A DNA stretch of 64,000 nt from Microbacterium sp. 1S1 (GTDB taxonomy: Bacteria > Actinomycetota > Actinomycetes > Actinomycetales > Microbacteriaceae): NCBI RefSeq assembly GCF_008271365.1, contig NZ_CP043430.1, positions 620,001 to 684,000 on the forward strand, written 5' to 3'. This document shows positions 44,102-53,143 of this stretch, piece by piece. The stretch's first letter is position 1; each line of letters starts with the position of its first letter. The position numbers and the translations under genes were made by a program. The notes beneath the pieces are model-generated. The model worked only from the letters and a program-made list of their open reading frames with translations. It made no database searches and was not told the DNA's origin.

Positions 44102-45070
44102 TCAGCCCAGGAGATCCTGGAACAGGGCGAACTGGTCGTCGACGAACCCGGTCCACTCCGCGGAGTCGCGGTAGACCACGAGGTTGCCGGCGTCGGCCTG
44201 GAACTTCTGGTAGCTCTCGGACTCCACAGCCTCCTTGACGGCGGCCTCGAGGGCGTCGTGCACGTCGTCGGGCAGGCCGTCCGGTGCGTAGATGCCGCCC
44301 CAGCCGCCGAAGACGACCTCTTCGCCAATGGCCTCCTCGACCGTCTCGACGTCCTCCGCGTCCGGGTGACGCTCGTCGTTCATGACCGCGAGGATGCGGA
44401 CGGCCTCGCCCTGCGCGAGGGCCTCGCCGAGTCCGGAGACGGCGGCGACGGTCTCACCGGACGCGGCGGCCGCGACCGCCGTGGCGCCACCGTCGTAGGG
44501 GACGGGGGTGAAGTCGGCGTCCGTGGCCTGGCCGAGACCGAGGGTGGCGGCCTCCCAGATCGAACCGGCACCGGAGTTGGCGACCGTGACGGCGCCGGCC
44601 TTGGCCTGGGTCACGAGGTCGTCGAGCGTCTCGATGCCGCTGTTCGCGCCGACGGTGACCACACCGGGGGCCAGCATGATCTGGCCGAGCAGGTCGAAGT
44701 CCTCGGGGAGCACGTCGGCGCTCTGGGTGGTGTTGAGCATCGCGATCTCGACAGGGGCGAAGCCGATGACGTAGCCGTCCGGATCCTGCGAGCCGACGTA
44801 CTCCATCGCGAGCGCTCCCGCGGCACCGGGCATGTTCTCCGGGATGACGCTGACGCCGAGGATCTTCTCCAGCTCGGTGGCGAGCGCGCGGGAGGAAAGG
44901 TCGGAGCCGCCGCCGGGGTTGGCCTGGATGATCAGCCGGATGTCGTCCTCGGGATAGGTCGAGGCGGCCCCCTCGCTCTCGTCGACCTTCGTGCAGGCCG
45001 ACAGCACCAGAGCGGTGGCGGCGAGGGCGGCGAAGGCAGCGGCCGCCCGAGTGATGCGCATGCGGGGCAT
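44102..45070 (-). CDS. Tripartite tricarboxylate transporter substrate-binding lipoprotein, TctC family
   Basis: This 322-residue protein has a signal peptide with lipobox LSAC (Cys26). IRLIIQANPGGGSDLSSRALA and NMPGAAGALAMEYV are the two signature stretches of TctC-type binding proteins, which hold carboxylates outside the cell. It is the first gene of the transporter operon. GAGGAG precedes the ATG at 45070; ATG three codons later is also possible. A 34-bp perfect palindrome stands 47-80 bp upstream. Confidence 0.92.
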   Translation of the reverse strand: MPRMRITRAAAAFAALAATALVLSACTKVDESEGAASTYPEDDIRLIIQANPGGGSDLSSRALATELEKILGVSVIPENMPGAAGALAMEYVGSQDPDGYVIGFAPVEIAMLNTTQSADVLPEDFDLLGQIMLAPGVVTVGANSGIETLDDLVTQAKAGAVTVANSGAGSIWEAATLGLGQATDADFTPVPYDGGATAVAAAASGETVAAVSGLGEALAQGEAVRILAVMNDERHPDAEDVETVEEAIGEEVVFGGWGGIYAPDGLPDDVHDALEAAVKEAVESESYQKFQADAGNLVVYRDSAEWTGFVDDQFALFQDLLG

Positions 45071-45116
45071 CTTTGCTCCTCTACGTGGGTCGACCGTGTT
45101 GTCGACACCGCGAGGC

Positions 45117-45150
45117 TATCAGTGTTGACTGTTAACAGTCAACACTGATA
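45117..45150. promoter_or_regulatory. 34-bp perfect palindrome at the tripartite transporter promoter
   Basis: The left arm TATCAGTGTTGACTGTT is followed directly by its exact complement, centred at GTT|AAC (45133/45134). On the minus strand it contains TTGACT as a possible -35 and TGATAG as a -10, so a bound protein would cover the promoter. Its core CTGTTAACAGT recurs at the GntR gene promoter at 56421. Confidence 0.85.
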
Positions 45151-45186
45151 AGGGTTACCGCACCCGGCACCGCCGGCAGACGCGAC

Positions 45187-45218
45187 GAGCGCCAGGCGGG
45201 CTCGGCCGCCTGGCGCTC
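45187..45218 (-). terminator. Hairpin terminator after the third ABC importer operon
   Basis: Perfect 13-base arms GAGCGCCAGGCGG (45187-45199) and CCGCCTGGCGCTC (45206-45218) have a 6-base loop. It lies 14 bp past the binding-protein stop. There is little U-tract. Confidence 0.7.
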
Positions 45219-45231
45219 TGCCCCTCCGGGG

Positions 45232-46596
45232 CTAGCCGGCCGTGGCGTTCTCGTACGCTCGCATCGCGGCCTCCTGCGCCTCCTTCAGTGCGTCCTCGGG
45301 CGACTTGTCCCCGAGCAGCGCCGCCGTGATGGCGTTGTTCAGCTCGTTCTGGATCTCCTGACCGGCCGGCGAAGAGCCGAACGACTGCCCGTAGTCGACC
45401 ACGTCGTAATAGGTGGAGATGACCTGGTCGAAGCCGGCGTTGCCGCTGTCGGTGACGAAGGTCTCGCGGATCGACTGGTCGGCGGACGGCGAACCGGTGA
45501 ACAGCCCGGTGTTGATCCCGCCGTCGGTCTTCAGTGTCTCGGCACGCGCCTCGCCCGCCGCGTTCCACGCGTCGTCGGAGGTGAGGTTCACCATCCACGC
45601 GCACGCCGCCGCGGGGTTCTCCGCCCCGGCCGGGATCACGAAGGCGGTCCCCGAGGCGACCGAGAACGGCTCCCCGTCGGCGTTCCGGAACGGCACGGCC
45701 TCCAGCTCGATCTGGTCCGCGTACGGGCTCAGCACGTTCGGATACCACTGCGCGTTCACCTGCGCCCCGACCTGCTGGGCGACGAACTGGTTCTGGTCGC
45801 CGAACGAGTCGAACGAGTCCGTGAAGCTCTTCACGGCCGCGAACCCGCCCTGCGCGTCGGTGATCTGCTTCAGCATCTCGACGCCGACCACGTTGCTCGG
45901 GTCGTCGAGGGTGGGCGCACCGTCCTCGTCGTTCAGTTGGCCACCCATGCCGAGGATCCACAACCCGGCCTGACCCGTCGCGACCGGGTCGAACCCGAGC
46001 CGCGTCGGCACGCCGCCGGACTCCTGATAGATCTTCTCGATCGCGCCGAGCAGGACGTCGGGCTGCGAGGTGTCGATCTCCTCCGCCGTCACCCCCGCCT
46101 CGTCGAGCACGGCCTTGTTCAGCAGGATCGCCGGCGGCTGGTAGAACTGCGGCACCGCCCAGACCGCGTCCTCGTAGGTGACGTCGTCGACCACGAAGGG
46201 GTACCAGTGGTCGCGCGGCGACACGTCCTGCGCGGCGAAGCACTCGTCGAGCGGCATGATGAGGTCCTGCGCGGCGTAGGTGGTCACATACCGGCGGTCC
46301 ATCTGCACGACGTCGGGTACGTCGCCGCTCGCGATCCGGGTGGTGAACTTCTGCGCGTCGAAGGCCGTCGCGTCGAGGTCGACCTCGACGTCCTCCAGCT
46401 GCGCGGCTGCATAGTCCATGCGCGAGGTGCCCACGTCGTCGGCGTTCTCGAACCCCCACGCCTTCAGCGTGCCGCTCGGGTCGGCCCCGAAGTCGGCGTC
46501 GGCCGCCTGGTCGTCTCCCCCTCCCCCGCCGCACCCGGCGAGGACGAGGACGGATGCCGCGGCGACCGCGGTGATTCCCAGCATGCGTGTGCGCAT
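45232..46596 (-). CDS. Sugar ABC transporter substrate-binding lipoprotein (third importer)
   Basis: This 454-residue family 1 solute-binding protein has lipobox LAGC (Cys22) after a short hydrophobic signal. SGTLKAWGFENADD, DVPDVVQMDRRYV and WAVPQFYQPPAILLN are typical. Here the binding protein is the last gene of its operon, after the two permeases, opposite to the other two importers in this window. Its ligand is unknown; no hydrolase or catabolic gene accompanies it. Confidence 0.92.
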   Translation of the reverse strand: MRTRMLGITAVAAASVLVLAGCGGGGGDDQAADADFGADPSGTLKAWGFENADDVGTSRMDYAAAQLEDVEVDLDATAFDAQKFTTRIASGDVPDVVQMDRRYVTTYAAQDLIMPLDECFAAQDVSPRDHWYPFVVDDVTYEDAVWAVPQFYQPPAILLNKAVLDEAGVTAEEIDTSQPDVLLGAIEKIYQESGGVPTRLGFDPVATGQAGLWILGMGGQLNDEDGAPTLDDPSNVVGVEMLKQITDAQGGFAAVKSFTDSFDSFGDQNQFVAQQVGAQVNAQWYPNVLSPYADQIELEAVPFRNADGEPFSVASGTAFVIPAGAENPAAACAWMVNLTSDDAWNAAGEARAETLKTDGGINTGLFTGSPSADQSIRETFVTDSGNAGFDQVISTYYDVVDYGQSFGSSPAGQEIQNELNNAITAALLGDKSPEDALKEAQEAAMRAYENATAG

Positions 46597-46622
46597 GACT
46601 GCTCCTTTCGATCTGTGGTTCG

Positions 46623-47576
46623 TCATCCCTTGCGCCCCTGGGTCGCGACGCCCTCGATGAAGGCGCGCTGCCCGAACGCGAAGAGGATGAGCATGGGGAG
46701 GGTCACCAGGAGGGAGGCGACCATGACGTACTGGTAGTCGCCGTGACCGCCCGCGGTGGGGCTGTATTTGGTCATGGCGTACGCGATGCCGAGCGGCGCG
46801 GTGAACTCGTCCACCGACCCGGCGTTGAGGTAGATGAGGGCGGCCTGCAGGTTGTTCCAGCTCGCCTGGAACTCGAACAGGAACACGATGACGAACGACG
46901 GGATCGACAGGGGCATGGCGATCCGCCAGAAGAGTCCCCAGGCGCTGGCCCCGTCGAGCCGCGCCGCCTCGAACAGCTCCCGCGGGAGGCCGAGGAAGAA
47001 CTGCCGCTGCAGGAAGATGTAGAACGCCGATCCGAAGAGGTTCATGCCCCACAGCGGCACCCACGTCCCGAGGAGACCGGTCTCCTTCCAGATGAGGTAG
47101 ATCGGGATCATGGTGACCGCGCCCGGCAGCATCATCGTGGCGAGCACGAGGCCGAACAGCAGCCCCCGGCCGGGAAAACGGAAGTACGCGAAACCGAACG
47201 CCACGATCGAGCTAGAGATCGCGACGGCGCCGGCGGCGAGCAGCGCGATCGCGATGCTGTTGCCCATCCAGTTCAGCAGCGGGAGCTGGTTCCACACCTC
47301 GACGTAGTTCTCCGGCACGAACGTCTTCGGGATGAGCGCGTTGTCGAACACCTCGCCGCGCGGCTTCAGGCTGGCCGCGATGAGCCACGCGAACGGGTAG
47401 AGGAAGAGCAGCGCGAACAGCACGAGGATGAGGTTCAGCACGATCCGGGCGGCCAGGCTCTTCGGCTGCCGGAGGTGCCGCCGCCAGCGCGGGCGCGTTG
47501 GGGAGGGAGCCGCGACCGTCTCGGGAAGACCGTCGCCCTCCGCCTCGACGGGGATCTGGCGCAGGGTCTGGGACAT
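46623..47576 (-). CDS. Sugar ABC transporter permease, MalG type (third importer)
   Basis: This 317-residue permease has a charged N-terminal segment and six helices. The EAA loop is ELFEAARLDGASAWGLFWRI. Its ATG shares one base with the stop of the preceding permease (TGATG). The binding-protein gene starts 26 bp after it. Confidence 0.92.
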   Translation of the reverse strand: MSQTLRQIPVEAEGDGLPETVAAPSPTRPRWRRHLRQPKSLAARIVLNLILVLFALLFLYPFAWLIAASLKPRGEVFDNALIPKTFVPENYVEVWNQLPLLNWMGNSIAIALLAAGAVAISSSIVAFGFAYFRFPGRGLLFGLVLATMMLPGAVTMIPIYLIWKETGLLGTWVPLWGMNLFGSAFYIFLQRQFFLGLPRELFEAARLDGASAWGLFWRIAMPLSIPSFVIVFLFEFQASWNNLQAALIYLNAGSVDEFTAPLGIAYAMTKYSPTAGGHGDYQYVMVASLLVTLPMLILFAFGQRAFIEGVATQGRKG

Positions 47577-48496
47577 CAGCGGTCTCCCTCGTAGTAGACG
47601 AAGCGGTTCCCGACCTTCACCTGGATGAGCGTGATGACCATGATGATGACGAAGAGCAGCCACGCCATCGCCGCCGCGAAGCCGAAGTTGAACTGCCGGA
47701 ACGCCTGCTGGAACAGATAGATCGCGTAGAAGAGCGACGCCTCGGGGGACGAGTTGCTCTGATCGCGCCAGAACAGCAGATACGCCTGGTCGAAGATCTG
47801 GAACGCCGCGATCGACAGCACGATGACGTTGAAGAACATGGCACCGGAGATCATCGGCAGCGTGATGGAGAAGAACTTCCGGATCGGCCCCGCTCCGTCG
47901 AGCGATGCGACCTCGTACAGTTCGACGGGCACGTTCTTGAGGGCGGCGAGGAAGATCACCATCGTGCCCGCGACGGTCCACAGGGTCATGAGCACGATGC
48001 TCGGCTTGACCCAGGCCGGGTCCACGAGCCACTGCGGCCCCTGGATGCCGAACAGGCGGAGGAACTGATTGATCGCTCCGGAGTTGCCGTTCAGGAGGAG
48101 GAAGAACACGGCGGCGGTCGCGACCGCCGGGGTCATCTTCGGCAGGTAGTACAGGACGCGGAAGAGCCCGGCGCCGCGTCCCACCCGGTTCAGCAGCAGG
48201 GCGAGGACGAGGGCGAAGACGATCTCCAGCGGCACCGCCATCACCACGTAGAACAGCGTGTTCGCGAGGGAAACCCCGACGCGCGGGTCCTCGAAGAGGT
48301 TCGCGTAGTTGTCGATGCCGACCGGGCGGGCACTGTTCGTCGCCAGGTTGTAGCTGCTGAACGAGATGTACAGGCTGTAGACCATCGCGCCGGCCGTGAA
48401 GATGAGGAATCCGATGAGCCACGGCGAGATGAAGAGGTACCCGGCGAGGGCTTCACGTCGGTTGTACCGGTCCCGCTGGCGGGTCTTGAGCGGCAT
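47576..48496 (-). CDS. Sugar ABC transporter permease, MalF type (third importer)
   Basis: This 306-residue permease has six helices and the EAA loop ELYEVASLDGAGPIRKFFSI. It is the first gene of the operon. AGGAGG lies 8 bases before the ATG at 48496. Two LacI-like dyads lie 65-105 bp upstream. No ATPase gene is in the operon. Confidence 0.92.
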   Translation of the reverse strand: MPLKTRQRDRYNRREALAGYLFISPWLIGFLIFTAGAMVYSLYISFSSYNLATNSARPVGIDNYANLFEDPRVGVSLANTLFYVVMAVPLEIVFALVLALLLNRVGRGAGLFRVLYYLPKMTPAVATAAVFFLLLNGNSGAINQFLRLFGIQGPQWLVDPAWVKPSIVLMTLWTVAGTMVIFLAALKNVPVELYEVASLDGAGPIRKFFSITLPMISGAMFFNVIVLSIAAFQIFDQAYLLFWRDQSNSSPEASLFYAIYLFQQAFRQFNFGFAAAMAWLLFVIIMVITLIQVKVGNRFVYYEGDR

Positions 48497-48560
48497 CCAC
48501 CTGCCTCCTTCCTCGGGACGCGCAGATAGGCGCTCCAGTCCTGGCGCGATGCTAGATCCG

Positions 48561-48600
48561 GGGAAGCGTTTCTCCACGGGGCTTGCGCAGAACCGTTTCC
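48561..48600. promoter_or_regulatory. Pair of LacI-like operators upstream of the third importer
   Basis: GGGAAGCGTTTCTC (48561-48574) and AGAACCGTTTCC (48589-48600; GGAAACGGTTCT on the other strand) share the dyad GGAAnCGnTTCT. Their centres are 27 bp apart. The sequence differs from the operators of the two other sugar loci, and no matching LacI gene lies nearby. Confidence 0.58.
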
Positions 48601-48692
48601 TGTGGTTCACCTGAATGCCGAGATCGAGCTGGTGCCGGGCCTCACGAACCTCAATAGGATGTGGGGAATACACACGGAGGAGGGCCGGGGGA

Positions 48693-49847
48693 ATGTTCGA
48701 CGAGCGACGGCGACAGGCAGCGCTCGAGGAACTGGGGATCCTTGACACACCACCCGACGAGCGGGTGGACCGAGTGACACGGCTGGCGAAGGAGATGTTC
48801 GGCGTGCCCATGGTCAGCGTCTCGCTGATCGACCGCGATCGGCAGTGGCGCAAGTCGCAGATCGGCCTCGGGGGGAACGAGGCACCGCGACAGGACTCCT
48901 TCTGCGACTACACGGTCTCTCAGGACCGGACGGTGGTGGTGGAGGACGCGACCACGACGGACCTCTTCGCCGAGAATCCGTTCGTGACCGGCGACCCGCA
49001 CCTGCGGTTCTACGCAGCCCACCCGCTGCATGCGCCGGGCGGTGAGCCGGTCGGCACGCTCTGCGTGCTCGACACCGAGCCGCACACCTTCACGGACGAG
49101 CAGCAGGACCTGCTGCGCGACCTCGCATTCTGGGTGCAGACGGAGTTGGCGCAGGACGCGGACATCGACCACGCCGCGGTGGTGCAGCGGGCGCTCCGCC
49201 CCCGGGTGCACCCCGAGATCGAGGGGTACACGATCGCGGCGGGAGCCGCGCCGCGCGGGATGCTCGCCGGCGACTACTACGACTTCTCCCGCCACGGTGA
49301 CGCCCTGCGCGTGACCCTCGCCGACGCGATGGGAAAGGGCACGGGGCCGGCACTGGTCGCCGCCACCGTGCGCGCCTCGTTGCGGACCGCACCGGAGCGC
49401 TCGTTGGCCGACGCAGTGGTCGAAGTCGACCGCCTGCTCGAGGACGACCTCGCCGACACCTCGATGTTCGTCACGGCGGTCGTAGCGGAGCTGGAGCCGC
49501 AGACCGGAGAGCTTCAGGTCATCGACGCCGGCCACAGCCTCGCCTTCGTCGTCCGCGCGGACGGGACGTGGACGCCGCTCCGCTCGACGAACCTGCCACT
49601 GGGCATGGGCATGGGGCTCGCCGAGCCCCGGGTCCCCGTGACCACCCGGCTCGAGGTGGGCGATGCCTTCATCTGCTGCAGTGACGGGCTCCTCGACGTG
49701 CTGGATCCCGACGACCCGTTCGGGCACGTCGAGCGGGTCCTCTCCGAGATGGGTCCGGGTGGCGCTGTCGGCGAGGCGCTGCGGCTCGCGAACGACGAGC
49801 GCGCGACCGACGACATCACGGTCGTCGTCGTGCGGAGGGACGCATGA
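48693..49847 (+). CDS. GAF-domain PP2C/RsbU-type serine phosphatase
   Basis: This 384-residue protein has a GAF sensor domain (about 1-160, with DRDRQWRKSQIGLGG and DSFCDYTV) and a PP2C (SpoIIE/RsbU) phosphatase domain (about 180-384). Metal-binding aspartates lie in LAGDYYDF, DAMGKG and CCSDGLLDV. Such enzymes remove phosphate from STAS antagonist proteins. A STAS gene and an RsbW-like kinase gene follow in the same operon, so the likely target is local. The overlap with the GT2 gene is ATGA. GGAGGA precedes the ATG at 48693. Confidence 0.92.
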   Translation: MFDERRRQAALEELGILDTPPDERVDRVTRLAKEMFGVPMVSVSLIDRDRQWRKSQIGLGGNEAPRQDSFCDYTVSQDRTVVVEDATTTDLFAENPFVTGDPHLRFYAAHPLHAPGGEPVGTLCVLDTEPHTFTDEQQDLLRDLAFWVQTELAQDADIDHAAVVQRALRPRVHPEIEGYTIAAGAAPRGMLAGDYYDFSRHGDALRVTLADAMGKGTGPALVAATVRASLRTAPERSLADAVVEVDRLLEDDLADTSMFVTAVVAELEPQTGELQVIDAGHSLAFVVRADGTWTPLRSTNLPLGMGMGLAEPRVPVTTRLEVGDAFICCSDGLLDVLDPDDPFGHVERVLSEMGPGGAVGEALRLANDERATDDITVVVVRRDA

Positions 49848-51808
49848 CCGCGCGGTTCGCGACCATCCGCGTCCTGGCCCTCCTGTCGGTCCTGCTCGGC
49901 GTGAACTACGTCGCCTGGCGGTGGCTCGAGTCGGTGAACTGGTCCGCGTGGTGGATCGCGGTGCCGCTGGTCATCGCCGAGACGTACAGCCTCATCGACA
50001 CCTTCCTGTTCTGCCTCACCATGTGGCGGGCGCGCGAGCGTCCGGCACCGGTGTCGCCGCCGCAGGGCACGGTCGACGTCTTCATCACGACCTACGACGA
50101 GCCGATCGAGCTCGTCATGACGACAGCCAGGGCGGCGAAGCGGATCGCCTACCCGCACTCGACCTGGATCCTCGACGACGGCTCGCGACCGGACCTCGAG
50201 GCCGAGGCCCGAGCGGCGGGGGTCGGTTACCTCACCCGCTCTGAGGACTGGTCAGGCAAGCCGCGTCACGCCAAGGCCGGCAACCTCAACAGCGCTCTGT
50301 TCCAAACCGACGGCGAGTTCCTCCTCATCCTCGACGCCGACCAGGTGCCCGACCCGCTGATCCTGCACCGCACGCTCGGATACTTCGCCGACGACCCCGA
50401 GGTCGCCCTCGTCCAGACACCGCAGTGGTTCGTGAACGTCGACGAGGCGGACCCGCTCGGCAGCCAGGCGCCCCTGTTCTACGGGCCGATCCAGCAGGGG
50501 AAGGACGGTTGGAACGCCGCCTTCTTCTGCGGCTCCAACGCCGTGCTGCGCCGGGAGGCGCTCATGCAGCTGGGCATCGTGGGCTACGTCCGGAGCGTGA
50601 CCGACTCCGCCGCACGGGCACTCAAGACCTCCGAAGCCCTGATCGCCCGCGAGGCCGACGCCGCGACCGATCCAGCGCTCGTCACCGAGCTGGGCGCACT
50701 GCGCATCGCGATCTCCCGCGGCCGCAAGGAGCTCGCCGCGGGTGAGTCCGTGGCGGCGGTCGCCGCCCGGGTGGGCGACGCGGTCGACAACGCCTCGCGT
50801 ATCCTCGTGGCGCACGACCTGGAAGGCATCCGCGCCGACCTCGCGGTGATCGAATCCCTCCCCGTGCAGCACGACGCCGAGCTGGGGCAGGTGGTCGTGG
50901 ACGAGGCGGGGCTGGACGCCCTCGCGACCTCTGACCTCTCCCCCATCACGGCAGTGGAAGCGGTGCGCGGGCTGCTCGACGCCCTGCGCCTCGACCGCGC
51001 CGATGAGGCTCAGCCCATCCTGCCGCTCGCCACGATCTCCGTGACGGAGGACATGGCGACGGCGATGCAGCTCCATGCCCTGGGCTGGCGGAGCGTCTAC
51101 CACCACGAGATCCTCGCCCACGGCCTCGCCCCGGAAGACCTCCGGACGATGCTCACGCAGCGACTGCGATGGGCTCAGGGCACGCTGCAGGTCATGCTGC
51201 GCGACAACCCGCTGGTCAAGCGCGGGCTCTCGGTGGGACAGCGGCTCATGTACTTCGCGACGATGTGGAGCTACCTCTCGGGGTTCGCCGCCATCGTCTA
51301 CCTCGCGGCCCCGGTCATCTACCTCGTCTTCGGGGTGCTCCCCGTCACCGCCTGGTCGGTCGACTTCTTCGCACGGTTCCTGCCCTACTTCCTCGTCAAC
51401 CAGGCGCTCTTCCTCGTGGTGGCGAAGGGGGTGAAGACCTGGCGCGGGCAGCAGTACTCGCTCGCCCTGTTCCCCGTGTGGATCCGCGCCTGTTGGACGG
51501 CGTTCGCCAATGTCGTCCTCGGCCGCCCGCTCTCCTTCGCCGTGACGCGGAAGGACGGCCGCGACCCCCGCGGCGTCCCCTGGCGGGAGATCTGGCCGCA
51601 GCTCACCGCCATGGTCGTGCTCGTGATCGCCCTCGTCATCGGGGTCGCCCGGGTCATCGTCGGCACCGGCGACGGCACCGGCACGCTCGTCAACACCGCC
51701 TGGGTCCTGTACGACCTGGTCGTCCTCAGCGTCATCATCCAGGCGGCGCGCTATCGCGGTCCCGCCGCTCAGGTCCTCGAGAAGGAGTCGAATGAACGTC
51801 AGCACTGA
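49844..51808 (+). CDS. Cellulose-synthase-like GT2 glycosyltransferase with a large internal insert
   Basis: This 654-residue membrane enzyme has two N-terminal helices, a GT-A catalytic domain and several C-terminal helices. It keeps the processive GT2 residues: DDG (111-113), DAD (164-166), TED (401-403) and QRLRW (439-443). Bacterial cellulose synthases have the TED motif about 30 residues after the GSNAVLRR segment. Here GSNAVLRREAL (230-240) and TED are separated by about 160 residues, including a charged, helix-prone insert at roughly 245-395. No PilZ domain is present. The product could be cellulose, another beta-glucan or a different polysaccharide. The gene is flanked by signalling genes and overlaps both. 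Confidence 0.87.
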   Translation: MTARFATIRVLALLSVLLGVNYVAWRWLESVNWSAWWIAVPLVIAETYSLIDTFLFCLTMWRARERPAPVSPPQGTVDVFITTYDEPIELVMTTARAAKRIAYPHSTWILDDGSRPDLEAEARAAGVGYLTRSEDWSGKPRHAKAGNLNSALFQTDGEFLLILDADQVPDPLILHRTLGYFADDPEVALVQTPQWFVNVDEADPLGSQAPLFYGPIQQGKDGWNAAFFCGSNAVLRREALMQLGIVGYVRSVTDSAARALKTSEALIAREADAATDPALVTELGALRIAISRGRKELAAGESVAAVAARVGDAVDNASRILVAHDLEGIRADLAVIESLPVQHDAELGQVVVDEAGLDALATSDLSPITAVEAVRGLLDALRLDRADEAQPILPLATISVTEDMATAMQLHALGWRSVYHHEILAHGLAPEDLRTMLTQRLRWAQGTLQVMLRDNPLVKRGLSVGQRLMYFATMWSYLSGFAAIVYLAAPVIYLVFGVLPVTAWSVDFFARFLPYFLVNQALFLVVAKGVKTWRGQQYSLALFPVWIRACWTAFANVVLGRPLSFAVTRKDGRDPRGVPWREIWPQLTAMVVLVIALVIGVARVIVGTGDGTGTLVNTAWVLYDLVVLSVIIQAARYRGPAAQVLEKESNERQH

Positions 51809-52124
51809 CACCAGGGACGGCTACGCCGTCGTCACGATCACGGGGCGCCTGACGGCCTCGGGGGCGCCGTTGCTGCGCAACGCGGTGAGCGACCTGGTCG
51901 CCGCCGGGCAGCCGCGCATCGCGATCGACCTCAGCGGCACCGAGTTCGTCGACTCCTCGGGCCTCGGCGCGCTCGTCGGCGGCCTCAAGAGCGCCCGCGT
52001 GGCCGGAGGCGATCTCCGCATCGCCGCCGTTCCCGAGGCCGTGCGCACCGTGCTCCGTCTGACGAACCTGGATCGCGTGCTCCGTGACTTCCCGACGCCG
52101 GAAACGGCGTTCGATGCAGGCTGA
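51792..52124 (+). CDS. STAS-domain anti-anti-sigma factor-like protein
   Basis: This 110-residue single STAS domain carries DSSGLGALVG; the serines at 55-56 are where SpoIIAA and RsbV are phosphorylated. It is a switch protein: unphosphorylated it binds its kinase partner or another target. The gene overlaps the GT2 gene by 17 bp and the kinase gene by 11 bp, so all are co-translated. The phosphatase gene at the operon start would reactivate it. Confidence 0.92.
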   Translation: MNVSTDTRDGYAVVTITGRLTASGAPLLRNAVSDLVAAGQPRIAIDLSGTEFVDSSGLGALVGGLKSARVAGGDLRIAAVPEAVRTVLRLTNLDRVLRDFPTPETAFDAG

Positions 52125-52545
52125 GACGCGGGCCTTCCACGTCGACGGACCCGCCGGGTTCGCCCTCGTGGACCGCGCCCTCGACGAGCTCGACCGGCTC
52201 TGGTCCCAGGGCCCGGAGGTGCCGGCGCAGGACCAGGTGCTGTTCGCCCTCGCGCTGAGCGAAGTCACGACGAACATCGCTCAGCACAACGAGAGCGCGG
52301 ACGTCGTGCTGAGCGTCGACGTCCGCGTGACCGCGGACGAGCTGCGTGCCTACGTCCGCGACACCGCCCCGCCGGCGCCGATCGACTGGGACGCCGTGAC
52401 GATGCCGGGCGAGGAGGCGGAGAGCGGTCGCGGGCTCGCGCTGTCGCAGGCCGCACTCGACGTGTTCACCCACACCGTCACCGACCTCGGCAACACCTGG
52501 GTGCTCGTGCGACGCCTGGATCAGCAGCGCGAGGCGGACGACTAG
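52114..52545 (+). CDS. RsbW-like ATP-binding serine kinase (HATPase)
   Basis: This 143-residue GHKL ATPase has the N-box ALSEVTTNIAQHN (about 48-60) and the G-box ESGRGLALSQ, as in RsbW and SpoIIAB. It would phosphorylate the STAS protein and be held by its unphosphorylated form. No sigma-factor gene is in the operon. The start at 52114 gives the family length; an upstream ATG at 52084 would add a basic tail. Confidence 0.88.
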   Translation: MQAETRAFHVDGPAGFALVDRALDELDRLWSQGPEVPAQDQVLFALALSEVTTNIAQHNESADVVLSVDVRVTADELRAYVRDTAPPAPIDWDAVTMPGEEAESGRGLALSQAALDVFTHTVTDLGNTWVLVRRLDQQREADD

Positions 52546-52550
52546 CGCGG

Positions 52551-52994
52551 TCAGGCGAGCCAGCGCGGCGCGCGCCCCCGAAGAGCCGCGCCGTCGATGG
52601 AGTAACGCCCGGCCCCCGTGAGGGCGAGGGCGAGGGCCGCGGCACCGAGCACGGCTACGAATTCGTAGCCGCCGGCCGTCACCCAGAGCCCGGCGGGCAG
52701 GTGCACGAGCACGAGGGCGACCGCCATGTCGGCGGCGAGCAGGAGACCGACCGGGCGCGTCAGCAGACCGAGGATCAGCAGGACCCCGCCGACGAGTTCG
52801 AGGAAGGCCACCACGGGAGCGGCGATCTCGGCCAGCGGGACGCCCATCCCGGCGAAGCTGCCGATCGTGCCCGGGATCGTGAACTCGAAGATCTTCTGCG
52901 CGCCGTGGGCGGCGAAGACCGCGCCGACGACGATGCGGAGGACGAGGAGTCCGATCGACGAGGCGGAGGAGGCGGAGGCTGTGGTGTTCGTCAT
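52551..52994 (-). CDS. DoxX-family membrane protein
   Basis: This 147-residue protein has four predicted helices. LRIVVGAVFAAHGAQKIF and GVLLILGLLTRPVGLLLAADM are typical DoxX features. DoxX-like proteins are linked to redox or thiol stress at the membrane, but functions vary. It is convergent with the kinase gene (5-bp gap). The AraC-type gene lies beyond its start, divergently. Confidence 0.85.
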   Translation of the reverse strand: MTNTTASASSASSIGLLVLRIVVGAVFAAHGAQKIFEFTIPGTIGSFAGMGVPLAEIAAPVVAFLELVGGVLLILGLLTRPVGLLLAADMAVALVLVHLPAGLWVTAGGYEFVAVLGAAALALALTGAGRYSIDGAALRGRAPRWLA

Positions 52995-53143
52995 GAGGAG
53001 GTTCTTCCTTCGTGGCAGGACACCCGCGCGAGCGCGGACCAGGGCTCTTGCCCTGGCTCCCACGGTAGGAACCGCTCTTTTCCGTCCGCTGAACGCCTCG
53101 GCGATGCGGATCCCCGTCCCGCGCGACGCGGAACAATGGAGGA

